The notes: a model not told the origin generated them from the sequence alone. Numbered from the stretch's first letter, positions 16,235-28,572 are shown. The stretch: DNA of 64,000 nucleotides from Solirubrobacterales bacterium (GCA_035573435.1 DATMZR010000006.1:205357-269356); one strand, 5' to 3'. Numbers and translations: made by a program.

Positions 16235-17005
16235 ATGGGCGTCCAGTACGAGACGGACGGACCCGTCGCCACGGTGACCATCGACCGGCCCGAGGTGGCG
16301 AACGCCGTCGACCGCCCGACCGCGGAGGCGCTGGCGGACGTCTTTCGCCGCTTCGAGGAAGACGACGCGGTGGCGGTCGCCGTGTTGACCGGAGCCGGGG
16401 GGAAGTTCTCTGCCGGCGCAGACCTCAAGGCGATGCAGGAGCCGGGAGCCCCCCGGGCGAGCCGGGTCGAGCCCGACGGCGATGGCCCCGTTGGCCCGAC
16501 GCGAATGTTGCTGCGAAAGCCCGTGATCGCGGCCGTCGAGGGGAACGCCGTGGCCGGCGGCCTCGAGCTGGCGATCTGGTGCGACCTGCGGGTGGCCGCG
16601 GAAGACGCGGTGTTCGGCGTCTACTGCCGCCGCTGGGGCATACCCCTGATGGATGGCGGGACCATTCGGCTGGCGCGGCTGATCGGTCACAGCAACGCCC
16701 TCGACCTGATTCTCACCGGCCGGGGAGTGAGCGGCGAGGAGGCGCTGCGAATGGGCTTGGCGAATCGGCTCGTCCCCACAGGGCAGGCGCTGCCGGAGGC
16801 GTTGAAGCTGGCCCACGAAGTGGCCGCCCGCCCGCAGGCGGCGCTTCGCAGCGACCGGCTGTCCTCATACGAGCAGTGGTCGCTGGGTCTCGACGAAGCC
16901 CTCGCGAACGAGTACCGCCACGGAATGGCGACGCTTCAAACCGGCGAGATGCTGGAAGGGCTCGCGCGGTACGCGTCGGGCGCCTGGCGAGAGGGCTCGC
17001 CGTAG
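16235..17005 (+). CDS. enoyl-CoA hydratase/isomerase (crotonase) family protein
   Basis: 256 residues. Crotonase fold: VATVTIDRPEVANAVD, then AVLTGAGGKFSAGADLKAM (oxyanion-hole loop GGKFSAGAD), and AVEGNAVAGGLELAIWCDLR with the second oxyanion-hole glycines. The catalytic-Glu region reads GVYCRRWGIPLMDGGTIRL. The substrate is not evident; acyl-CoA hydration or isomerisation is the family role. Follows uvrA in the same direction after 14 bases but is unlikely to be functionally linked. Confidence 0.88.
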   Translation: MGVQYETDGPVATVTIDRPEVANAVDRPTAEALADVFRRFEEDDAVAVAVLTGAGGKFSAGADLKAMQEPGAPRASRVEPDGDGPVGPTRMLLRKPVIAAVEGNAVAGGLELAIWCDLRVAAEDAVFGVYCRRWGIPLMDGGTIRLARLIGHSNALDLILTGRGVSGEEALRMGLANRLVPTGQALPEALKLAHEVAARPQAALRSDRLSSYEQWSLGLDEALANEYRHGMATLQTGEMLEGLARYASGAWREGSP

Positions 17006-17019
17006 CCCGGTGATCGCCG

Positions 17020-17403
17020 CTACTTGACCAGCCCGATCACGTGACCCTCGGGATCGGTGAACAGGGCGATCTCGATGTTCGCCTCCGGAATCTTGTCCGG
17101 GCCCATCATCCGCGTTCCGCCGAGGCTCTCTGCCTTCGCCAGCGCAGCCTCCACATCGGGGACCTCGACGTAGAAGGTGACGTGGCCCTCGTATCCCTCG
17201 GGCCCGGTACCTACGCCGCCTCCGATTCCGACCCCGTCGGCGTTCGTGTTCCCGTTGCGCGGGAGGACCGCGTAGTTCGTCGGCCCCATCACGTCGCCGA
17301 ACTCCCAGCCGAAAAGCTCCGAGTAGTAGCTGCGAAGCCCCTCGCCGTCCTTGCCGACCACTTCGAAGTGGACCACTGGCTGTCCCGTCCCGTCTCCTTC
17401 CAT
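17020..17403 (-). CDS. VOC-family protein, PhnB/CFP-30-like
   Basis: 127 residues. VVHFEVVGKDGEGLRSYYSELFGWEF at the start and EGHVTFYVEVPDVEAALAKAESLGG in the middle are typical of the small VOC proteins related to the CFP-30B group. The C-terminal IALFTDPEGHVIGLVK replaces the usual metal-binding Glu with Gly/Leu, so metal binding is doubtful. The ATG at 17403 is not preceded by a clear ribosome binding site. A TACGCT about 30 bases upstream on the minus strand may be its promoter. Confidence 0.83.
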   Translation of the reverse strand: MEGDGTGQPVVHFEVVGKDGEGLRSYYSELFGWEFGDVMGPTNYAVLPRNGNTNADGVGIGGGVGTGPEGYEGHVTFYVEVPDVEAALAKAESLGGTRMMGPDKIPEANIEIALFTDPEGHVIGLVK

Positions 17404-17491
17404 TGAGCGCCATTGCGTCGGCGCCTGGTTGCCTCAGCGTATTGCTATGACCGTGGCCTGCCGCCGGACTCATCGCGCGGCGGCGGAAAGG

Positions 17492-17497
17492 TAGATT
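17492..17497 (+). promoter_or_regulatory. -10 hexamer TAGATT for the ROK-zwf-opcA operon
   Basis: TAGATT ends 7 bases before the GTG at 17505. This selects that GTG over the TTG at 17496, which would lie inside the hexamer. Confidence 0.55.
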
Positions 17498-17504
17498 GCG
17501 GACG

Positions 17505-18506
17505 GTGTTCGATGGCCAGCTGATCGGCGTCGATGTGGGCGGCACGAAGGTGGCTGTTGCGGCGCTGGAGGACGCCCGGCTGAGCGACTCGTTCGTCACG
17601 CCCACCGACGTCACCAGCGCCGAGGGACTGGTGGACGAGATCGTCGCCGGGGTCGATGCGTTGCGCAGCTCGCGCACGGTCGCCGTCGGCGTCGGTGTTC
17701 CGTCGGTGGTCGAGTTCGCAACCGGGCGCGTGCGCTCCAGCGCCAACCTCCGGCTCGCCGACGTCGATCTTCGCCTCGTGCTCACGGAGCGCCTGGGGCT
17801 GCCGGCGTTCGTGGACAACGACGCCACGGTGGCGGCGCTGGCGGAGGCGTTCGACGATGACGGCCGTTCAGTCGTGCAGAACCTGGTCATGTTCACCGTC
17901 GGCACCGGGGTGGGCGGAGGGCTGGTGTTGGGCGGGCGTGTCTACAGAGGCACGACCGGCGCCGCCGGCGAGCTCGGCCACACCCTGGTCGGCGTCGATG
18001 CGTCCGGGGGCGCGCCGCGGGCGCTCGACTTTCCACAGCCCGGCTCGCTGGAGTCGCTGGCCGCTGGGCGGGCCCTCGATCACCTTGCGGGTGAGATCGC
18101 CGAACGCAGCCCTTCCTCGCCACTTGGGAAGCTCGCGGTGGGTGGCGGGATGGTCGACGGGAACGCCGCGGTCGACGCGGCGCAGTCAGGCGATTCCGAG
18201 GCGACCGAGGCCCTTCGCACGCTCGGGGAGCGCCTCGGGCTCGGGATCGCCAACGCCCTCAATACGTTCGATCCCGACCTGGTCGCGGTGGGCGGTGGCG
18301 TCTCTCGTGCCGGCGATCTGCTCCTCGGCCCGGCCGTGGAGGTGGCGCGGCGGTTCGCGCTGCCGGGCGTCGGCGAGCGCACGGAGATCAGGCTTGCCCG
18401 CTATGGGAGGGAGGCGGGCGTTCGCGGCGCCGCGCTGCTTGCCGGTCTGGAGCTGGCCGAGGGCGATGCCTCTTTGCCGCCACGACGGGAGGTGGAGCGG
18501 GCGTGA
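17505..18506 (+). CDS. ROK-family sugar kinase-like protein lacking the zinc motif
   Basis: 333 residues. N-terminal phosphate-binding loop LIGVDVGGTKVAVAAL, then FVDNDATVAALAEA and [16 protein letters not shown] are standard ROK features, as is GAAGELGHTLV. The family's CxCGxxGCxE zinc motif is absent: the stretch after GELGHTLV reads ASGGAPRALDFPQPGSLES, without Cys. The catalytic Asp (DNDA) is kept, so sugar or sugar-like phosphorylation is possible, but a regulatory role is also conceivable. First gene of a GTGA-coupled operon with zwf and opcA, which suggests it feeds or senses glucose-6-phosphate. Confidence 0.82.
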   Translation: MFDGQLIGVDVGGTKVAVAALEDARLSDSFVTPTDVTSAEGLVDEIVAGVDALRSSRTVAVGVGVPSVVEFATGRVRSSANLRLADVDLRLVLTERLGLPAFVDNDATVAALAEAFDDDGRSVVQNLVMFTVGTGVGGGLVLGGRVYRGTTGAAGELGHTLVGVDASGGAPRALDFPQPGSLESLAAGRALDHLAGEIAERSPSSPLGKLAVGGGMVDGNAAVDAAQSGDSEATEALRTLGERLGLGIANALNTFDPDLVAVGGGVSRAGDLLLGPAVEVARRFALPGVGERTEIRLARYGREAGVRGAALLAGLELAEGDASLPPRREVERA

Positions 18507-20026
18507 GCGTCGCGACTGCGCCGGCGAACCCGTTCGCCCAGGACGTCCAGCAGCCGCTCCCCGATCCCACCACGCTGGTCATCTTCGGCGCCGGGGGGGA
18601 CCTCGCGTCGCGAAAGCTCCTCCCTGCCGTCTACAACCTGTCGCTCGCCGGACTGCTCCCCGACCAGATGCGGGTGCTCGGCGTGGCGCGTCGCCACGAC
18701 GTGCACTCGTTTCGAGCCACCACTCGCGAGGCGATCAAGGCTCACTCGCGCACCGGGTTCGACGAGGACGCATGGAAGGCGCTCGAGCCCCGCCTGGAGA
18801 TCGTCCAGGGTGACTTCTCCCATCCGGAGCTGTTCAAGGCGCTGGCCGAGCGGTTGGACCGCGACGACGCCCGCCTGGGGCCCACCCAGCGCGTCTTCTA
18901 CCTGGCCGTCGCCCCGCGCTTCTTCGCGCAGATCGCGAAGGGGTTGGCGGCGGTTGGGCTGGGCGCCGGCGCCGACCCGCATACCCGCCTGATGATCGAG
19001 AAGCCATTCGGCCGCGACCTCGAGTCGGCGCTGGACCTGAACCGCCAGGTGGCCTCGGCCTTCGACGAGTCGCAGGTGTTCCGCCTGGACCACTATCTGG
19101 GCAAGGAGACCGTGCAGAACCTGCAGGTGCTGCGGTTCGCCAACGGCATCTTCGAGCCGATCTGGAACCGCCGCTACGTCGAGCACATCCAGATCACGGT
19201 CGCCGAGGACCTCGGAATCCAGCATCGCGGCGCCTATTACGACTCCGCCGGCGCGATTCGAGACGTGATCCAGAACCACGTCATGCAGCTGGTCGCCCTG
19301 GTGGGAATGGAGGCCCCGGTGCGATTCGACGCGGACACGATTCGCGACGAGAAGGTCAAGCTCTTGCGCTCGGTCCGCCGGTACAAGCCCGAGGAGGTCT
19401 CCGACTACGCCGTGCGCGGCCAGTACGGGGCCGGCTGGATAGGCGGAGAGGAAGTCCCCGCCTACCTGGACGAGGACGCCGTCGCCCCGGATTCGCGGAC
19501 CGAGACCTACGTGGCCATGCGGATCGAGATCGACAACTGGCGTTGGGCGGGGACGCCGTTCTACGCCCGCACCGGCAAGCGGCTCCCGCGACGGGTCACC
19601 GAAATCGCGATCCGCTTCCGGCCCGCGCCGCACCTGCCGTTCGCGAACGCGGACGTCGGAGACGTGGAACCCAACGAGATGGTGCTCTCCGTGCAGCCCG
19701 ACGAGGGAGCCTCGCTGCGGCTGGTGGCCAAGGTTCCGGGGCAGACGATGAGCGTCAGGCCCGTGCAGATGGAGTTCAAGTACGGGACCTCGTTCCTGGG
19801 CGACTCCCCAGAGGCCTACGAGCGGCTGCTCCACGACGCCTTGCGCGGCGACGCGACGCTGTTCACCCGGGCCGACGAAGTCGAGGCGGAGTGGCGCATC
19901 GTGCAGCCCATCCTCGACGCATGGGAATCGGCTCCGGCCCCGGCCGCGTATGAGGCGGGCAGCCAGGGGCCGAAGCAGGCCGATGAGCTGCTGGCCGTGC
20001 GGGGAAGAAGCTGGAGGCAGGTGTGA
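18503..20026 (+). CDS. zwf: glucose-6-phosphate 1-dehydrogenase
   Basis: 507 residues. Oxidises glucose 6-phosphate to 6-phosphogluconolactone with NAD(P)+, entry to the oxidative pentose phosphate pathway. Nucleotide-binding motif LVIFGAGGDLASRKLLPA is near residues 30-46. The substrate-site signature DHYLGKETVQNLQVLRFAN carries the catalytic His/Lys. EKPFGRDL is also conserved. The gene starts with a GTG overlapping the upstream stop (GTGA), and its own stop overlaps opcA (GTGA), so the three genes are translationally coupled. Confidence 0.97.
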   Translation: MSVATAPANPFAQDVQQPLPDPTTLVIFGAGGDLASRKLLPAVYNLSLAGLLPDQMRVLGVARRHDVHSFRATTREAIKAHSRTGFDEDAWKALEPRLEIVQGDFSHPELFKALAERLDRDDARLGPTQRVFYLAVAPRFFAQIAKGLAAVGLGAGADPHTRLMIEKPFGRDLESALDLNRQVASAFDESQVFRLDHYLGKETVQNLQVLRFANGIFEPIWNRRYVEHIQITVAEDLGIQHRGAYYDSAGAIRDVIQNHVMQLVALVGMEAPVRFDADTIRDEKVKLLRSVRRYKPEEVSDYAVRGQYGAGWIGGEEVPAYLDEDAVAPDSRTETYVAMRIEIDNWRWAGTPFYARTGKRLPRRVTEIAIRFRPAPHLPFANADVGDVEPNEMVLSVQPDEGASLRLVAKVPGQTMSVRPVQMEFKYGTSFLGDSPEAYERLLHDALRGDATLFTRADEVEAEWRIVQPILDAWESAPAPAAYEAGSQGPKQADELLAVRGRSWRQV

Positions 20027-21033
20027 CGGCGGCGCCGGAGCTCAGCCGGTGGCGGGGCGAGGACATCCGCCTGGACGCGGTGGTCGCCGAGCTCGCCCGC
20101 GTGCACCGCGACCTCCAGGATCGTGGAGACGGGCACGCCTTGGTCCGGACCCTGAACCTGGTCGTCGCCCCGGCTCCGTCGGCTGCCGCGAAGGTGGTCG
20201 ACGACGGCCTCGCCGGGCTTGGTGCCCACAGTCCGTCACGGACGGTCGCTCTGCGACGGCACGAATCGGACCGGCTGGACGCCGAGGTGGTGCTGGAGTG
20301 CGAGCAAGCCGGCGCTGCCGGCAGGATGGGCGTCTGCCACGATCGGGTGACGCTGGTCGGCGACGACTCTCGCCTTGAGCACGCGGCCTCGCTTCTCGCT
20401 CCCCTGCTGCTCAGCGACCTGCCGGCCGTCCTCTGGCTCCCGCCCGGATCCCGGATCCCGGACAGCCGCCTGCTCGAACGCGTCCACCAGGTCCTGGTCG
20501 ACTCCACCGCCGGCGACGGCTCCGACCTTCCTCTTCTCGAGGAGCTGACCGGGAGCGTCCGCGTGCACGACCTCGCCTGGGGCCGGCTGGAGTTCTGGCG
20601 GGCCGCCACCGCGGCCGCCTTCGCGCCTCCCGAGCGACGGGCGCTGCTGTCCCGGATCACGCATCTCGACGTCCGCTACCAAGGAGACACCCTGGCCGCC
20701 GGATTGCTCTTGGCCGGATGGGTGACAGCCCGGGCAGGCTGGCGCCCCGGCGCGCTCGAGCGAGTCGATGGCCGCGCGCACGCGCAGGTCGCGCGACCCG
20801 ACGGCGGGCAGGTGGCGCTGTTGCTGACGCGCGACGCCGAAGCGCGAGGGTGCGGAGGGATCGAGATGCTGACCTTTCGGTCCGATGCGGAGGAGGTGAG
20901 CATTGGTCGCGGCGCCGCCACCAGCCACCTGCGGGACCTGTTTGCCGAGGCTTTGCAGCCGATGCCCTCGTTTGTCCGCGGCTACGCGGAGAGCCTCAAG
21001 GCCGCCACCGCAATGCTCGCCCAGGCGGCCTAG
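20023..21033 (+). CDS. opcA: glucose-6-phosphate dehydrogenase assembly protein OpcA
   Basis: 336 residues. OpcA is the partner that promotes assembly or redox activation of Zwf in actinobacteria and cyanobacteria. Recognised by its place directly after zwf and by RTLNLVVAPAP near the start, LLSDLPAVLWLPPGSRIPDS in the middle and DLAWGRLEFWRAATAAAF. There are no catalytic motifs, as expected. Its stop codon shares the bases CTAG (21030-21033) with the stop of the converging glucokinase gene. Confidence 0.92.
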   Translation: MTAAPELSRWRGEDIRLDAVVAELARVHRDLQDRGDGHALVRTLNLVVAPAPSAAAKVVDDGLAGLGAHSPSRTVALRRHESDRLDAEVVLECEQAGAAGRMGVCHDRVTLVGDDSRLEHAASLLAPLLLSDLPAVLWLPPGSRIPDSRLLERVHQVLVDSTAGDGSDLPLLEELTGSVRVHDLAWGRLEFWRAATAAAFAPPERRALLSRITHLDVRYQGDTLAAGLLLAGWVTARAGWRPGALERVDGRAHAQVARPDGGQVALLLTRDAEARGCGGIEMLTFRSDAEEVSIGRGAATSHLRDLFAEALQPMPSFVRGYAESLKAATAMLAQAA

Positions 21034-21986
21034 CGCTTCGCCTGAAGCGCGGCGCCGATCGCGCCGCCCAGGTCGCCGAGGGCGGCGACCTTCACCGCGG
21101 GCGGGTTGTCGTCATTGAACAGGTGCTTGCCCATCTCCTCGACGATCCGCTTCGTATAGGGCTCGCCGAGCCGCGTCCCGATGCCTCCCCCGATGATCAC
21201 CGCCTCGACGTCGAGCAGGTTGACCACCGAGGCGATACCCGTTCCGAGTGCTTCCACGGCGCGATCGATCAACTCAGTGGCCAGCGGGTCCTTGGCCTCG
21301 AGAGCGCGTTCCCAGATCCCGCTCGTCAGTCGGTCGCGCCCGTGCTTTTCCATGATCTTGAACAGGTCGGTCTTGTGGCCCTGCTCGTGCTTTCGTCGCG
21401 CCCGTGCCTCCATGGCCGCGCGGCCCGCGTAGGCCTCCAGGCAGCCGCGTCGCCCGCAGGGGCAAGCCGCGCCCCCCATCTTGACCACCATGTGGCCGAT
21501 CTCGCCGGCTTCGCCTCGTCCCAGCCAGGGCTTGCCGTCAAGCACCAGGCCGCCGCCGACCCCGGTGCCCCAGAAGACGCCCACCAATGACTTGTATGGA
21601 CGGCCAGCGCCCAGGCGGAACTCCCCCTCCGTGGCGACCTGGACGTCGTTTCCGACCTGAACCGGCACCCCGAGATGCTCGCGGAGCCAGGGCCCAAGCT
21701 TGAACGCACGCTCCCAGTCCGGCAGGTTCCGCGCCTGCGAGACGGTTCCGGTGCGTCCATTGACGAGCCCCGGGGAGCCCACTCCGACTCCAGCCAGCTC
21801 GCCCGGCTCCACTCCCGCGGCCTCGGCCGCCTCCCGCAGCGCCTCGGCCATCTGCTCAACGACTCCCTTGGGGCCGCCCGTCGTCGGGGTCGGGCGGCGC
21901 GCCTCGCCGAGCACCTTCCACCTGCCGTCGACGACCACGGTCTGAATCTTGGTGCCACCAAGGTCGATGCCGCCCCGAGCGATCAT
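21030..21986 (-). CDS. ROK-family glucokinase
   Basis: 318 residues from the ATG at 21986, whose ATGA overlaps the pgi stop. [17 protein letters not shown] is the phosphate loop; [12 protein letters not shown] holds the catalytic Asp; [12 protein letters not shown] is conserved. The zinc motif is complete: [14 protein letters not shown], with the preceding GEIGHMV His. Unlike the ROK protein at 17505 this is a canonical ATP-dependent hexokinase candidate, and its place after pgi, in an operon of sugar-phosphate enzymes, supports glucose phosphorylation. Polyphosphate use cannot be judged. Confidence 0.88.
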   Translation of the reverse strand: MIARGGIDLGGTKIQTVVVDGRWKVLGEARRPTPTTGGPKGVVEQMAEALREAAEAAGVEPGELAGVGVGSPGLVNGRTGTVSQARNLPDWERAFKLGPWLREHLGVPVQVGNDVQVATEGEFRLGAGRPYKSLVGVFWGTGVGGGLVLDGKPWLGRGEAGEIGHMVVKMGGAACPCGRRGCLEAYAGRAAMEARARRKHEQGHKTDLFKIMEKHGRDRLTSGIWERALEAKDPLATELIDRAVEALGTGIASVVNLLDVEAVIIGGGIGTRLGEPYTKRIVEEMGKHLFNDDNPPAVKVAALGDLGGAIGAALQAKR

Positions 21987-23617
21987 CCTCGAAGCCCACG
22001 GTAGCGGCGAATCAGCGCGTTGGTGGAGCTGTCGTGGGCGAGCTCGGGCTCGGTGTCGGCCTCGAGCTCGGGGACGATCCGCTTGGCCAGGGCCTTGCCG
22101 AGCTCCACCCCCCACTGGTCGAAGGAGTCGATGCCCCACACGGAGCCCTGGGTGAAGACGCTGTGCTCGTACAGCGCCACGAGCGAGCCCAGGCACTCGG
22201 GCGTGAGCCGCTCGGCAAGAATCGTGTTCGAGGGGCGGTTGCCCTCGAAGGTTCGATGGGGGACGAGCTCCTCAGGCGTCCCCTCCTTGCGCACCTCGTC
22301 CGGCGTCTTCCCGAATGCCAACGCCTCGGTCTGCGCCAATACGTTGGCGACCAGCAGGTCGTGGTGCCGGCCCAGGGGGTTGAGCGAGCGGCCAAAGCCG
22401 ATGAAGTCACACGGGATGAGCTTCGTTCCCTGGTGGATCAGTTGGTAGAAGGAATGCTGGCCGTTGGTCCCGGGCTCGCCCCACCAGACGGCTCCGGTTT
22501 CCCACTCCACCGCCTCGCCGTCCAGCGTCACGTGCTTGCCATTCGATTCCATCGTCAGCTGCTGGAGGTAGGCCGGGAACCGGTGCAGGTACTGGTCGTA
22601 GGGCAGAACCGCGACCGTCTGCGCGCCGAAGAAGTTTCCGTACCAAACAGCCAGTAGGCCCAGCAATGCAGGCAGGTTGTGCTCGAGTGGCGTTTGGAGG
22701 AAGTGCTCGTCCATGGCGTGGAAGCCACCGAGCATCTCGGCGAACCTCTCGGGCCCGATCGCCAGCATGGTCGAGAGCCCGATCGCCGAGTCCATGGAGT
22801 AGCGCCCGCCCACCCAGTCCCAAAAGCCGAACATCTGGTTCGTGTCGATGCCGAACCCGGCGACTCCCTCGGCGTTGGTCGACACCGCCACGAAGTGTTT
22901 CGCGATCGCGGCCTCGTCACCGAGGCCGGCGAGCACCCACTCGCGTGCTGTGATGGCGTTGGTCATCGTCTCGAGGGTCGTGAAGGTCTTGGAGCAGACG
23001 ATGAACAGCGTCTCCGCCGGGTCGAGGCCGCGGGTCGCCTCGGCGAAGTCGGTGCCGTCGACATTGGACACGAAGCGAAAACCCATCTCGCGGGACGCGT
23101 AGTGACGGAGCGCCTCGTACGCCATCACCGGCCCCAGGTCCGAGCCGCCGATCCCGATGTTGACCACGTTGCGGATCGGCTTGCCGGTGTGGCCGCGCCA
23201 CTCGCCAGCTCGGACACGTTCGCAGAACTCGCTCATCCGGTCGAGCACTCGGTGCACCTCGCGGACCACGTCGACCCCGTCGACAAGAAGTGAACGATCG
23301 CGCGGCATCCGTAGCGCCACGTGAAGGACCGAGCGCTGCTCGGAGACGTTGATCCGCTCGCCCGCGAACATCGCGGCGCGGCGCTCGGGCAAGCCGCACT
23401 CCTCGGCAAGGCTGACCAACAGCCGCAGCGTCTCGTCCGTGGCGCGGTTCTTCGAGTAGTCCAGGTAAAGGCCCGCGCCCTCGGCGCTCATCCGCTCGCC
23501 ACGCGCCGGGTCCTGCGCGAACAGGGTGCGCAGGTGCAGGCCCCCGACCTCATCCAGATGACGCTTCAGCGCGGTCCACGCGGGCCGCCGGGTGAGTGGG
23601 GTGGTCGGGGAGGCCAC
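21983..23617 (-). CDS. pgi: glucose-6-phosphate isomerase
   Basis: 544 residues from the GTG at 23617, 14 bases after the pgl stop. Interconverts glucose 6-phosphate and fructose 6-phosphate. Seen: [61 protein letters not shown] (PGI signature), the catalytic-Glu region, and [16 protein letters not shown] near the end (PGI signature 2). The open frame continues upstream across pgl, but that stretch is the reverse frame of pgl and not a fusion. Ends in ATGA with the ROK gene. Confidence 0.96.
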   Translation of the reverse strand: MASPTTPLTRRPAWTALKRHLDEVGGLHLRTLFAQDPARGERMSAEGAGLYLDYSKNRATDETLRLLVSLAEECGLPERRAAMFAGERINVSEQRSVLHVALRMPRDRSLLVDGVDVVREVHRVLDRMSEFCERVRAGEWRGHTGKPIRNVVNIGIGGSDLGPVMAYEALRHYASREMGFRFVSNVDGTDFAEATRGLDPAETLFIVCSKTFTTLETMTNAITAREWVLAGLGDEAAIAKHFVAVSTNAEGVAGFGIDTNQMFGFWDWVGGRYSMDSAIGLSTMLAIGPERFAEMLGGFHAMDEHFLQTPLEHNLPALLGLLAVWYGNFFGAQTVAVLPYDQYLHRFPAYLQQLTMESNGKHVTLDGEAVEWETGAVWWGEPGTNGQHSFYQLIHQGTKLIPCDFIGFGRSLNPLGRHHDLLVANVLAQTEALAFGKTPDEVRKEGTPEELVPHRTFEGNRPSNTILAERLTPECLGSLVALYEHSVFTQGSVWGIDSFDQWGVELGKALAKRIVPELEADTEPELAHDSSTNALIRRYRGLRG

Positions 23618-23631
23618 TTCGTCGTGCCCGT

Positions 23632-24354
23632 CTATCCCGGCCAGGTGGCCTCCACCGAGAGCTCGCCGGCGGCGGGCTGGTCCAGGATCAACTCCAGCGA
23701 CCCGTCGGCGAGCAGGCTTGCGGGCACGCCCGGATCGGGACCGGCCAAAGCCGCGGCCGCGGCCCGCGCCTTGCCCTCGCCTACCGCCAGGACGACCCTG
23801 GAGCGGGCCGCCCGGAGCATGTCGATCGTCAGGGTTACTCGGTCGGGGGGCGGCTTGGGCGCGTCGTGGACCGCAACGCAGACCTCGCCCCGAGCCTCCA
23901 ATGTCGGCGCGTGAGGGAAGAGTGAGGCTGTGTGCCCGTCCTCGCCCAGCCCGAGGAGCGCGAGGTCGAGCTCGGGCAAGCCGGTCGGGCCCGGCGGGAT
24001 GTGCTCCCGGATCTCGCGCGCGTAGCCGCTCGCAGCCTCCTCCGCCGATCCGCCGGTCGGAACGGCGTGTGCTGTGGCCCCGGCCTGCACCAGGGTCTCG
24101 TTCACCAGCCGGTAGTTCGACTCCGGGTCGTCGGGCGGCACCAGGCGCTCGTCGCCGAGCCACAGCTCGATTCCTTGCCAGTGGTCCACCAGGGTGGCAA
24201 GCCGCTCATAGGCGTCGCGCGGCGTCTTGCTGCCGGCCAGGGACAGGTGCACCGTCCGGCCATCCCGCTTCCCCGCTGCGATCGCACCAGCAAGCCGCTT
24301 GGCGGCCAGGTCGGTCGCCTCCCGGGCGCTCTCGGTGACCGTCACCCGGGCCAC
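23632..24354 (-). CDS. pgl: 6-phosphogluconolactonase
   Basis: 240 residues. Hydrolyses the product of Zwf to 6-phosphogluconate. Start GTG, 4 bases after the gnd stop. Conserved [16 protein letters not shown] (phosphate loop, family SGG-TP) is near residue 40, then [19 protein letters not shown] and [20 protein letters not shown], the family signature. It lies between gnd and pgi; the enzyme that makes its substrate, Zwf, is in the facing operon. Confidence 0.95.
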   Translation of the reverse strand: MARVTVTESAREATDLAAKRLAGAIAAGKRDGRTVHLSLAGSKTPRDAYERLATLVDHWQGIELWLGDERLVPPDDPESNYRLVNETLVQAGATAHAVPTGGSAEEAASGYAREIREHIPPGPTGLPELDLALLGLGEDGHTASLFPHAPTLEARGEVCVAVHDAPKPPPDRVTLTIDMLRAARSRVVLAVGEGKARAAAAALAGPDPGVPASLLADGSLELILDQPAAGELSVEATWPG

Positions 24355-24358
24355 GCCG

Positions 24359-25375
24359 TTACCGCGCCGCCTTCTCGACGTGACCTCCGAACTGCTGCCG
24401 CATCGCCGAGAGCACCTTGTCGGCGAAGTCGTCGAGGCCGCGGGAGGCGAAGCGCGAGTAGAGCGCCATGCTGAGCACCGGAGCCGGCACGCCCTCCTCG
24501 ATCGCCGCGATCGACGTCCAGCGCCCCTCGCCCGAGTCGGAGACGCGCCCCGCGTAATCGGACAGGTCCGGCGATTCCTGGAGCGCCTGCGCTGTCAGGT
24601 CCAGGAGCCAGGAGCCGATGACGCTGCCCCGGCGCCAAACCTCCGCGACCTCGGGTAGGTCGAGGTCGTATTGATAGTGCTCGGGATGCTCCAGCGGGGC
24701 GGTCTCGGCGTCGACCTCTCGCTGGGTCCTCCCGATGTTGGCGTTCCGCAGGATGTTCAGTCCCTCGGCGTAGGCCGCCATAACGCCGTACTCGATTCCG
24801 TTGTGGACCATCTTCACGAAGTGCCCCGCGCCGCTCGGGCCGCAGTGGAGGTAGCCCTGCTCCGCCTCCGTCGGCTCCCCATCGCGGCCGGGCGTGCGGG
24901 CCGCGGAGTCCACTCCGGGGGCGAGAGAGGCAAAGATTGGCTCCAGGCGGCTGACCGCCTGGTCGGGCCCGCCGATCATCAGGCAATAGCCCCGCTCGAG
25001 CCCCCAGACGCCGCCGCTCGTGCCCGTGTCGATGTAGTCGATCTGTTGCTCGGCCAGGCGCGCGGACCGGTCGAGGTCGTCCCGGTAATAGGAGTTTCCG
25101 CCGTCGATCACCGCGTCGCCTGCCTCGAGCAGCGGGTCCAGCGAGTCGAGCGTCTGGTCGACGACGGCGGCGGGCACCATCAGCCAGACGGAGCGCGGGG
25201 GCTCGAGCTTGCCGACCAGGTCCTCGAATGAGTCCGCGCCAACAGCGCCCTCGTCCGCTATCCGCTGCACCGCACCGGAGTCCAGGTCGAAGACCACGCA
25301 CTCGTGGTCTGCCCGCATCAGGCGCCGCACCATGTTGGCGCCCATGCGCCCCAGTCCGATCATTCCGAGTTGCAT
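24359..25375 (-). CDS. gnd: 6-phosphogluconate dehydrogenase (decarboxylating), short form
   Basis: 338 residues against about 470 for the common enzyme; this is the short 'gnd-related' type. Produces ribulose 5-phosphate and CO2. N-terminal [20 protein letters not shown] is the nucleotide-binding fold. [33 protein letters not shown], and the catalytic Lys/His segment [22 protein letters not shown] are all present. Asp at the end of the second beta strand (CVVFDLDS), with no basic residue after it, suggests NAD+ preference. That is inference. Sits 52 bases after tal. Confidence 0.94.
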   Translation of the reverse strand: MQLGMIGLGRMGANMVRRLMRADHECVVFDLDSGAVQRIADEGAVGADSFEDLVGKLEPPRSVWLMVPAAVVDQTLDSLDPLLEAGDAVIDGGNSYYRDDLDRSARLAEQQIDYIDTGTSGGVWGLERGYCLMIGGPDQAVSRLEPIFASLAPGVDSAARTPGRDGEPTEAEQGYLHCGPSGAGHFVKMVHNGIEYGVMAAYAEGLNILRNANIGRTQREVDAETAPLEHPEHYQYDLDLPEVAEVWRRGSVIGSWLLDLTAQALQESPDLSDYAGRVSDSGEGRWTSIAAIEEGVPAPVLSMALYSRFASRGLDDFADKVLSAMRQQFGGHVEKAAR

Positions 25376-25427
25376 TGCCAGGCTCCTTTCTGGGGATCAG
25401 GACCGCCAGCGGCCCGGCGCCGGGACC

Positions 25428-26506
25428 TCACCCGGTCGCGGCGAGCTTGCGGCTCTTGCTCTCGATCGACTGCATCAACTCGCTCCAGGACGCGTCGAAC
25501 GCCTTGGCGCCTTCGTGCTGAAGGCGCGCCGCCAGCGCGGCCACCTCGATGCCGGCGGCCTCGAACTCGGCCAGCACCTGCCCCGCGTCGCCGCCGTCCG
25601 TCGGCAGGGGCTCCCCGACCTCCCCCTGTTCGGCGAAGGCGAGCAGGGTCTTGTCCGGCATCGTGTTGATGGTGAACGGGGCCGCCAGCGCCTCGATGTA
25701 GAGCGCGTCGGAGGCCTCGGGATCCTTGGTGCCGGTGCTCGCCCAGAGGAGGCGCTGGGGACGGGCGCCCTCGTTGGCGAGGCGCTGCCAGCGCTCGGAG
25801 TCGAGCAGCTCGCGATAAATGCGATACGCGTCCTTGGCGACGGCGATCCCGAGCTGGTTGCGAAGCTCCGCCGGCGCTTCGTCCGCGACCGCCACGTCCC
25901 AGCGGCTGATGAAGATCGAGGCAACCGAGGGCACCGCCGGGTCGAGCCCCGCCTCGATCCGTCGCTCCACTCCGCGCATGTACGCCTCCGCGGAGCCCAG
26001 GTACTGGTCGGCCGAGAACAGCAGCGTGACGTTGACGGGCGTGCCCGCGAAGATCGATTCCTCGATTGCCACGCGCCCCGCCTCGGTGCCCGGGATCTTG
26101 ATGAAGATGTTCGTGGCCGCGCGTGAGTGCAAGTCGGCCACCTGTGCGATGGTGCCTTTCGCGTCGTCCGCCAGCAGCGGCGAGACCTCGAGCGAGACCC
26201 AGCCATCGACGCCGTCGGTCCGCCGGTTGATCGGCTCGAACATGCTCGCTGCTTCGCGTAGGTCCGTCAGCGCAAGCTCGAAGAACCGCTGCTCGGGCTC
26301 CAGGCCCTTCTCGTGGAGCTCGACGATCTGCTCGTCGTAGGCTTCGCCCTGGCTGATCGCCTTGTCGAAGATGGTCGGGTTGGAGGTCAGCCCGGTGATC
26401 GAGAGCTCATCGATGTAGCGCCGCAGCGTGCCGTCGTGGAGCATCGTCCGAGTGATGTTGTCGAGCCAGAGGCTCTGCCCCAGCTCGTGGAGCGACTGCG
26501 TCGGCT

Positions 26507-26510
<4 letters not shown>
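25428..26510 (-). CDS. tal: transaldolase
   Basis: 360 residues. Transfers dihydroxyacetone units between sugar phosphates. SLWLDNITRTMLHDGTLRRY is followed by ITGLTSNPTIFDKAI (transaldolase signature 1). The Schiff-base Lys is in NIFIKIPGT, and NVTLLFSADQYLGSAEAYM follows; SRWDVAVADE, WASTGTKDPE and NTMPDKTLLAF complete the family pattern. The TGA of tkt overlaps the GTG start (GTGA). The length fits the actinobacterial TalB-like long form. Confidence 0.95.
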
Positions 26511-28555
<2,045 letters not shown>

Positions 28556-28566
28556 CTCTGAGGCCG

Positions 28567-28572
28567 ATGCTA
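28567..28572 (-). promoter_or_regulatory. -10 hexamer TAGCAT for the tkt operon
   Basis: On the minus strand TAGCAT ends 11 bases before the tkt ATG. It lies 38 bases from the rpiA -10, so the two units share a very short divergent control region. Confidence 0.4.

Noticed and set aside
21983..24163. Apparent fusion of a long N-terminal region to glucose-6-phosphate isomerase
   Set aside because: The extra part is an alternative frame of pgl on the same strand; a GTG at 23617 gives a normal-length isomerase.
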